Source: Reticulitermes speratus
Lineage: Eukaryota > Arthropoda > Insecta > Blattodea > Rhinotermitidae
Direction: 5' to 3'
Length of the DNA: 64,000 bases
Assembly: GCA_021186555.1 (NCBI GenBank)
Contig: JAJKFL010000042.1
Span: 27,775,521-27,839,520, forward strand
In this document: positions 57,126 to 64,000 of the stretch, in pieces
How the letters are laid out: each line of letters begins with the position of its first letter
Position numbering within the stretch: the stretch's first letter is position 1
Notes under the pieces: model-generated
Told to the model about the DNA's origin: nothing
What the model saw: the letters and a program-made list of their open reading frames with translations, nothing else
Databases searched by the model: none
Program-made: the position numbers and the translations under genes

Positions 57126-57539
57126 AAAGGTGTACAAGAATTTTGAATCCATTTACGTGTTGAAAAAATCACACATTAGAAGTTCGTTATTTTCAGCATG
57201 TAAATGGATTAAAATTAAAATTGTTGTGACAATAGCTTCTGAAAGTTAAAGTCGTCGGCGATGTGATGCTGTGTAGTTGGGCGAGAAGTTTGCGGTGTTT
57301 CGAAAGATCGTAGTCATCAGCACTGGAAGGATTTTTTGCAGTGCGGGTCACATGATCTGTATGTAAGGCGATCATATTTTTCATGATCAATTGCGGAGAA
57401 GCCGAGAATTCCGCAATTTTTATTTACAAGTAGCAACAGTGTAAGTTTCAGACTACATCTGTAGGATCTGTAAGAAATTTAGTTTTGTTTTGTGGAAATT
57501 TAATTGTTTGATGTAATACATTTTTAAATATAAGAAAGT

Positions 57540-57877
57540 AAAGTAAGTCAAAATCCCACAGTGGTACACTTTCACCATCGTCCACCTCGCAGCAGGCGCC
57601 AACGTTCGTAGTTCCAGCTTCAAACTGCCTTCGTTTTCAGTGTCACGCAGTCCCGGCATAGCGACATCTTTTATGAAGAGGCAGAACGTTTCGCATGTTA
57701 TTATGGTACTCTGATTGAAGATGTCGCTGAGTATGTTGCTGGTATAATCTGTGGTTGCCACATACAAGAAAATCGTTACGTCACGCTACCTGGGTTGTGA
57801 TCGCAGGAAGTTACGAAGGCGTTAAAATGGATACGTGAGAGGTTGAGCGTATATTATACAGAGTCAGTTGTTTCAAG
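57540..57877 (+). promoter_or_regulatory. Candidate promoter / 5' leader of the PPP1R15-like gene
   Basis: Locally GC-richer than its flanks. It contains a CRE/ATF-type octamer TTACGTCA at 57776-57783. Short upstream reading frames precede the main ATG at 57878: 57673-57714, 57721-57747 and 57827-57838 (ATG GAT ACG TGA). The transcription start is unknown, so only the last is likely to be in the leader if transcription starts near the CRE. Upstream ORFs control translation of vertebrate PPP1R15 mRNAs when eIF2-alpha is phosphorylated; applying that here is inference. Confidence 0.35.
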
Positions 57878-59833
57878 ATGGAGCCAATAACTTGTGTTAG
57901 AAGTTATGTAAAGAAACACAGTTCACCTTTAGGAGAATCAAGATTTAAGAAGATTCGCGTGTGTTGTGGATATTCTGATACTGATAAAAATCCCAGACAA
58001 TTAAGGAACAAAGTGAAGTTTAGTGCATATCATTCATTTAGTCAAAAGGAGTCTATGCTTTGTGTATGTTTGACGCAGTGCATGCCTTATGTGGTCAAGT
58101 TTAGAGACACTTGGAGTGCATATGCTACAAACTACTACGTATTTTCAGATAAGGGTATATTTAACCATGGCGTCAGGTTAACAGGGTTTGATGGAGAGCT
58201 AATTTACGTGCTTGAGTGAAACGAAAAGTATATCGATATCGTGGGGCCTCTGAGTTTCATATTTTACAATATGGCGTTTTCGAGTATTGCATTTTGTGCT
58301 GAAGATAAGATGACCATAGACTTTCATACATATCCACTCTTATGTGGAGCTGTGATTCATCAGTCAAGTATGGGGATACATAAATCAGGAGGGAGCCCGT
58401 TTGTTGAGCTCACTGTCCATAAGCCACTTGTTCATTCATCTTTTGAAATGGCAAAGTTAAATGTACCTCAACAGTTTGTACTAACTGAAAGAGTACATAG
58501 TTTCACAAGTAACACAAGAAATGTTGTGAGAGGTGAGACCTTTTTGCCACAGAAAGAAATATACAGTCACAAGTTTCCAGTGATGACTCTTTCGCAATTG
58601 GTAGGGGGATTTGTTGGTAGTAAAAGTCAACTAGGATCCTGCGGTAGAGAATCATTTCAGATTTGGGATATCATTTTTGACAAACTTGCAGAGTTCTGCA
58701 GAGCGCCACAATGTGGATGTTCCTCGTGTGTCAGCGAAAATCCTCGGAATTGTTACAACCTTGGAAACAATTTGTCTCAAGAAATTTTTGGATCATTTTG
58801 TCAGGAAAGTGTTTCAACTCCTGATGGTTCACACATCATAATTGAAAATAGTTCTAACCCAATGCAGGATAAAGTAAGTGATACTCTCCCACAACCTAGT
58901 ACAGTGTCATGTAATTCTGTTCCTGTCTCTGTGAAGCCTTTGTCTGTGATGTCAGCTTGCACACAAAATGATAACAAAGTTTGCCATATGTCTGATGTTT
59001 CAAGGCAGTCGTATGCTGAAGTTGCCAAAGCTTTTGCCATAGCTCAACAAAGTAAGCAGCAGTATGCAAGAACATCGACTCTGAAAAGGAGAAGGAACAC
59101 TCCGTACTGTGGAGACTTGAGAAATAATTTGAGACAGTTTAGTTGGAGATACTGCCATGAGTCATCTGTAAGGAATTATGGAAATCAACATATGTTGGCC
59201 ATCAGTTGTAGGAAGACACCACATTCTTCCAAAGTAGTAAGTATGCATAAAGTGGGAACAAGTAAAACAAGTGATACAAATGTAAATATTTCTGAATCAA
59301 ATAGCAGAAAAAATATTCATGAATTGAAAAAGAAATCTCAAACAGCCCTTTACAAGAAGGTATATCCAGATTGCTCTCAGGTTGCTGATAAAAGTACCAT
59401 TGCTGAAAATTCAAACTGCGTGGGCAGTGTGGAAGATAAATTTGTTAAGCCTTGTACTGCAATAAAATGCAGTAGTTCAGCCATTGGAGTAGTAGATGAC
59501 TGTACTGTGTTCAATAACAAAGCTGAAGATGGTAACGTGGCTACAGTAATTGATGCTAGTGGAATTGTACAGACCTCACCCTCTAACCTTGAACATCACC
59601 AGTGTTCAGGAGAAAGTGCAGCAAGAGAAAGGTACTTGTCTGATTGTTCAACTGATAGTGATGACAGTTTTGTGAGTTTTGAATGTGGTGTGGATTGCAA
59701 GCCTGTTACAGTGGCGCTGGTCTCTGATTCTGAACCCTCTGAAGAGGGAGTTAGTGACCAGTTCAGTGACGATGATGATGGCGATGACGACGACGATGAT
59801 GATGATGATAATGAAGAAAGTGGTGACACAGAG
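57878..59833 (+). CDS. PPP1R15-like (eIF2-alpha phosphatase regulatory subunit) candidate, long exon with in-frame TGA
   Basis: Two open segments in one frame. Codons 1-113 begin MEPITCVRSYVKKHSS (AAG before ATGG) and end GELIYVLE; TGA follows at 58217-58219. The frame is then open to a donor (GACACAGAG|gtaaga, phase 0) at 59833. An internal ATG at 58271 (ACAATATGG, good context) gives MAFSSIAFCAEDK as an alternative start. The product is hydrophilic and Ser-rich, with YLSDCSTDSDDSFVSFE near the end and then a long Asp/Glu tract. A KVKFS motif of PP1-binding (RVxF) type lies in the N-terminal segment. The acidic tract and the next exon (62127) suggest the stress-induced PP1 targeting subunit PPP1R15, but its catalytic-subunit-binding core is not in the window. 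The family call is moderate; that the ORF is a gene is strong. Confidence 0.6.
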
Positions 59834-59924
59834 GTAAGAAATAAGGATTATAAAACGTGGAACATTGTGACATAACTTGTCAATTTGTGTATAGTTTCTG
59901 AAGATAAAGGTTCAGATATTCCTG

Positions 59925-60175
59925 TGCATGCCATGAAGGCATAAAGGGGAAGCAGGGTATAGCTCCTCCGCACTAGATGGAGGTGAGCGTTGAGTTTCAC
60001 GCTGCAGCTGGTTCACCCTTTTGGGGGGGGGGGGGGAGAACCACTTTTACCCACTGAACAGGAGGTTGGGTGGGCATCAGAACCAGTCTCAAGGCTATAG
60101 AGAAGAGAAAATCTCTTGTCCGTGTCAGGAATCAAACCCTGAAACGCCCAGTCCATGGCTTAGTTACATATTTGT
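59925..60175 (-). repeat. tRNA-derived SINE, family B (minus), with poly-G tract
   Basis: ccatgaaggcataaagggga, gtatagctcctccgcac, a G run at about 60022-60036, and aggaatcaaaccctgaaac (reverse B box). Lies at the start of the PPP1R15-like intron. Confidence 0.6.
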
Positions 60176-62126
60176 AGATTCTACATCTAGCATAGAGCAT
60201 CGTAAACTAACAGTGGGTCTGCACATTACATAACTTTGTGAAAGATCATTTACAAAATGTGAGTCTAAATTTTATATTGGTTAGTAGGTTGGTTGGTTGG
60301 TTAATGGATTGGATTTAACAAGTTGACTGCAGCAGCAGTCATTGGTGTCTTCCATTACATGGTTTATGTGTTTTTTCACCATCACCATACATTTGCTACT
60401 GATTATGTATAAGTATGAAGGGAGTGTGTTTATTTTAACTTTGTGATCAGCACTTGGCTGAGGCCGTGACCATCACAGCAGTGAGAAAAAAAAGATATGT
60501 CTACACAGTTATCTGAGGCGCAGAGTATAAAATTCACAAGGAAGTCAATGTGATGAAGTCAATACTGGTGTTTGCATATGTCACAGTAAAGGAATCATTT
60601 ATTTTGGAATGGTCCTGATAGAATGGAAAAGAATTTGTTTACACTGCACAGTCACCTGAGGCATAGAATATAAAATTCACAGTGGAAGTCAATGTGATGA
60701 AGTCAACAGTGGTTATTTATATCTGTCATTATATTAAGGGAATCATTTATTTTGGAATGGGCATGATAGAATGGAATGGAATTTGTTTACTTCCACCGAT
60801 CCTTTATAGTACTAGAATTTGAATGTATTAGTATGAATATAATATAATATAATGTAGTACCATACAGATATGAAATATGTTGTCTGGACAGCTGTTAGAG
60901 TCACCTTGAAAAGATCATGTTAAGCAGACCAGAAATATGGCAAGGTGTATCAAAAATTATTAACTATGCACACTATGAGCTTTCAGTTCAAAGAAATTTC
61001 AACAGAGTACAAGGAGTGGTCTAAGAGATAATTTTTCAATGCTGGCATAAATACTTTTATGTCATGGTTTAAGATTTTAATATTAGATGAAAGAGTGTCT
61101 CATTCTTGGTTCCTGTGTGGTACACACTTTTCTGATAACTGATAAGGTCAGTGTTTGGCACATGGAGGTGATTTTTATGTCTCATATATGTAATGTGTGT
61201 TCCTAAATCTTCTATGCTGTGTATAATGAGCACAGTAATAACAAATGGTAGTCACTGACAAGGAGAAGTATATTGCATTTCTTAAATAATTTCCTACAAG
61301 GGAATTTTTATTTACTTTTCCATTGATCTAATAATTTTCTTTTGGGTGGTGACTAATCTTTTGCTGTCCGTTGAGTATGTCCAGAGATAACTCCATAAAA
61401 CACAGTGGAGTGGAAATCTGGGAAGTAAACTAATTCTGAAGTCACTGGAAGGAAACTGCAGTACCATTTGACCCATGCCATTTTACCTTTTTTTATATAG
61501 ATAGATGTTTGATAAAAATTAATCTATATTAACCTTTAGCATACAGCCTTGTAAATCACAGGTTTATGCTGCAACCAAAGCACTGTTCAGTTTAAATGCC
61601 CACTTCAGGAGAATGATGTCCCTTTTGGATGAAAAGTCTGTAAATTTAATGGAACAGCACTGTCCCATTTATCTATAAAAGGTTAAAGTGATTATCTTCA
61701 AGTAGTTGGTTGTCCCATTTTTTAAGTAAGTGATTCAAATAAATGGGACTGCTAGTTAAAAACTTTAAACTTGGCCCGAGTACATCATGTGCAATGGGAC
61801 GTAGTTTTTAGAATTGTGTAGTGACATTTGCTCCAAACTGGATGTCACATGGGGAACCTTATCGTACCTTCCATTTGTGCATATATATTGCTGACCACCT
61901 CCTTTGGTTCTCCCCATGACCTGAAATTTTGAACTTTGTGTATCCATGAAAAGGGTGTGATACATCCCAAAAAGTGCCTCATCTTCTGATCTCACCTTCA
62001 TGTAGGTAATCCTGTGTTTACAAGAAATTTTGCTGTGGTTATTTTTTCATAATTGATTCCAAAATGTTCATGATGCTCTTTTGTTGTATAAATTCACATA
62101 TACTGTATTATAACTATTTGTTTCAG
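60176..62126 (+). other. PPP1R15-like intron, local duplication
   Basis: Two near-copies of a 100-base block: ctgaggcgcagagtataaaa.. at 60514-60620 and ctgaggcatagaatataaaa.. at 60656-60790, each with aagtcaatgtgatgaagtca and aatcatttattttggaatgg. Otherwise AT-rich. Confidence 0.6.
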
Positions 62127-62210
62127 ACTATCACTGGATTGAAAGAAGTCAATGCAAGATGGCACAGAGACTATTCTGAATACTCAGGCTGTGAAAAGAA
62201 TCCTGTTAAG
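62127..62210 (+). CDS. PPP1R15-like candidate, second exon
   Basis: Acceptor ttgtttcag, donor AAG|gtattt, phase 0 on both sides and matching the donor at 59833. Encodes TITGLKEVNARWHRDYSEYS then GCEKNPVK. The N-x-RW-x3-Y segment followed by a basic-hydrophobic run resembles what precedes the KVxF PP1-binding core of insect PPP1R15 proteins. That core would be in a following exon, which I do not find before the window ends. Confidence 0.5.
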
Positions 62211-62226
62211 GTATTTCTTTTGCTTC

Positions 62227-62270
62227 GTCATCATCACCATAATCACCACCACCACCATCATCATCATTGA
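62227..62270 (+). repeat. CAT/CAC triplet repeat
   Basis: Just after the donor of the exon at 62127-62210; the His-rich reading is intronic. Confidence 0.85.
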
Positions 62271-62315
62271 TATACGTGTCTGATTTGGCTGTACCTTAGA
62301 CTTAAAACTCATTTA

Positions 62316-63071
62316 CCGTATATTCCCGAATCTAATCCGCACCCGAATCTAATCCGCACCCAGTTTTTGGCGACTTCTTAAACGAAAAAAAGTTAGTTCG
62401 TGATTCTAATCCGCACCTTTCCTTCAACCACCCCTTGCCCACGGGCGACTGATTGAATAATATTGGATGTTACCAATGCGTTAAAATCCGACGCTACGCC
62501 TGTGGCCGATGAGTCATACCGATAGAGGCGGGGACTTTCTCAACAGACGTGTGCAATCGCGTCTGAAGCCAGCTGATCTTTAGTTGTTGAAACGTGGGAG
62601 GTGCTTGTTCCAATTTGTCGTGTACCGTAGTTATGGAAGAGGGACACCTGAAATCTAAACGACTCTCATATACGGCAAAGTTCAAACGTGAAGTTATTCG
62701 GTGCTCAGAGGAGAATGGAAACCGCAAAGCCGCTGCAATTTTTGGAGTTGATGAAAGCAACGTTCGACTATGGCGGAAACACAAGGCAGCGATCAGCGGG
62801 TGTGAGGCGTCACGAAGGAAATTCACTTATGTGTTATGTTCAGTTATGAGTGATGACGGCGAGTCTGATGAATAATAAATTATAATAATAAATAATAAAA
62901 TAATAGATTATTGTATTCTATTGTTCTTACGGCACGTACAGCAGCTCAATCATTTTTCCAAAATCCAGCTCTAGACCGCGAATCTAATCCGCACGCGAAT
63001 CTAATCCGCATCTGATTTTTTAGCCCTCTAAAACTGTAAAAAAGGTGCGGATTAGATTCGAGAATATACGG
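62316..63071 (+). mobile_element. Pogo/Tigger-type DNA transposon, 756 bp, internally deleted
   Basis: Terminal inverted repeats begin CCGTATATTC at 62316 and end GAATATACGG at 63071, flanked by TA on both sides (62314-62315, 63072-63073). The 16-mer GAATCTAATCCGCACC or near copies recur in both subterminal regions (62328, 62345, 62403, about 62980, 62996 and in the right TIR), a likely transposase-binding array. It carries one short ORF (62633-62875). It lies just after the PPP1R15-like exon, inside that gene's intron. Confidence 0.8.
62633..62875 (+). CDS. HTH-only pogo transposase remnant
   Basis: Eighty residues from MEEGHLKSKRLSYTAKFKRE through VIRCSEENGNRKAAAIFGVD and ESNVRLWRKHKAAI, ending SVMSDDGESDE. 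The first about 55 residues are the N-terminal helix-turn-helix (CENP-B/Psq type) that binds transposon ends. The acidic SDDGESDE end resembles the C-terminus of pogo-family transposases. The catalytic DDE domain is missing, yet the frame is kept through the deletion. It could act as a DNA-binding competitor if expressed (inference). ATG at 62633 is used; the frame is open upstream without ATG. Confidence 0.6.
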   Translation: MEEGHLKSKRLSYTAKFKREVIRCSEENGNRKAAAIFGVDESNVRLWRKHKAAISGCEASRRKFTYVLCSVMSDDGESDE

Positions 63072-64000
63072 TATGTATTGTTTTTTCATTGTTCAGAGCA
63101 CTGATGGAGCAGATGTCCAATTTTTCTATGAATTTGTGTTGGAAATTTTTCACCATCATCGTGTGCTTTGACATGGCTGTAATGCAGGGGTGCACAAACC
63201 CCGGGTGCCAGGTCACTGGGTGACAACATTTTGTGTGGTGGTGCCAAATGTTTGTGGGTCCTCAGTATAGAACTTGCTCATGTCACCCTTCTGGCACCTA
63301 GAAATTTGAGATGGCTACAAGATTTTAGGAAAATCTGTGGAACTGCGCTCTAGTGTATCCATCATTTGGGAGATACCCAGTTGGCTAGTCTGCATAGAAT
63401 TTTTTTGTTATTTTCCCCATTCCTTCCAGGTGAATGAAAAACATCATTTATAACCATCATGCCATACACTATTGAGCACTAGCTGCAGTACCATGAAGTG
63501 ATTTGGTAGGAAACTTTAACTGGGCAGGTTAGTTCAGTGCTGACATTTTATAAGTGGCTTGGTTCAAAAACAGATTGCTGTCAATGAAATGTTTCATTTT
63601 TTCTGTCAGCCTTTCTATGTGAATGCTTGGATAGTATATCTGCATAGATCATGGTCAGTGTTGTTACATCTCTTTTGGTTCACTTATGCTACATGTGTTT
63701 TATGCTACAGACAGAATATCTTTCGCGCATAAAGAAATGCTGTTTCGGGAGGTGAAGAAAACAGTGTTACCGATGAAAGAGATTTTCAGAATTGAGTTTG
63801 TTTGTGTAACATGGGTCCACAAATTTTCCAAGAATCTAGGAGCCACCTCCATATTTTAGGCACCAGAAGGGTCAAAAAGCAATTTTCATACTGACGACCC
63901 ACAATTTTGGAGTGACCTGTGAACATCACTGTTATGTGTTGCTTTCAGCTAAGTGGATGTACGTAAGGGAAAAACTGCAAATAATCAAGTTGAAAATATT
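63072..64000 (+). other. Downstream intron, no exon recognised
   Basis: Stretch 63250-63330 and 63820-63910 share ttctggcacctagaaatttg / aattttccaagaatctagg-type text with 43600-43720 (tccaaaaattgtaggagcca, gccagaagggtgac), an unnamed dispersed repeat seen in both orientations. Confidence 0.45.

Noticed and set aside
57453..57767. 104-codon minus-strand ORF upstream of the PPP1R15-like gene
   Set aside because: Overlaps the probable promoter and leader; no family signature. A divergent first exon is possible but unsupported.
58241..58270. GTG start for the second PPP1R15-like segment
   Set aside because: Non-ATG; the ATG at 58271 has a better context if translation restarts there.
62204..62270. 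Poly-His C-terminus of the exon at 62127
   Set aside because: It lies after a good donor (AAG|gtattt) and is a CAT/CAC microsatellite.

Overview
The window looks like an AT-rich animal nuclear genome, most likely an insect and possibly a cockroach, termite or stick insect. The evidence is widely spaced exons with GT-AG borders, a kainate-type glutamate receptor with insect-like sequence, an insect Reg-2/HDHD3-like hydrolase, and a dense load of LINEs, tRNA-derived SINEs, Tc1/mariner, PIF/Harbinger and pogo DNA transposons and Penelope-like debris. The lineage is inferred from repeat and protein style; no database search was possible.

Host genes, left to right: (1) a kainate-type ionotropic glutamate receptor on + (five exons recognised between 2038 and 31607; the N-terminal exons lie outside the window). 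One of its introns holds a candidate first exon of a small secreted or membrane protein at 28994-29030. (2) A single-exon HAD-family hydrolase (HDHD3/Reg-2) on + at 42460-43218. (3) The 3' part of a UTP20-like 90S pre-ribosome scaffold gene on -, with exons between 53659 and 44955. Its most upstream recognisable exon is cut by a repeat insertion. (4) A stress-phosphatase regulator candidate (PPP1R15-like) on + from 57878, interrupted by one in-frame TGA and continuing by splicing to 62210 and probably beyond the window.

Repeats fill most of the rest. At least five LINE families are seen. One RTE-like copy at 47554-49949 is bounded by a perfect 16-bp target duplication. SINEs carry recognisable A and B boxes, and one SINE is nested in another with a 15-bp target duplication. 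A PIF/Harbinger element with 44-bp identical TIRs, a palindromic mariner, a degenerate DUF4817-type mariner and a 756-bp pogo-type element encoding only the HTH domain are also present.

The most unusual pattern is a scattered set of inverted-repeat elements. Their arms carry a hammerhead-ribozyme-like core (CUGANGA, an extra U, stem II, GAAA, short stem III, NUH, stem I). Several are flanked by 10-14 bp target duplications, which points to retrotransposition rather than MITE transposition. The same motif sits at the 3' end of a Penelope-like GIY-YIG retroelement at 40565-41567. I read them as non-autonomous Penelope-like, retrozyme-type foldback elements.

Two conserved host exons contain single-base frameshifts at A-rich runs (glutamate receptor exon at 26344, UTP20 exon at 46474). 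Raw-assembly indel errors are therefore a live explanation and should be excluded before any gene is called broken.
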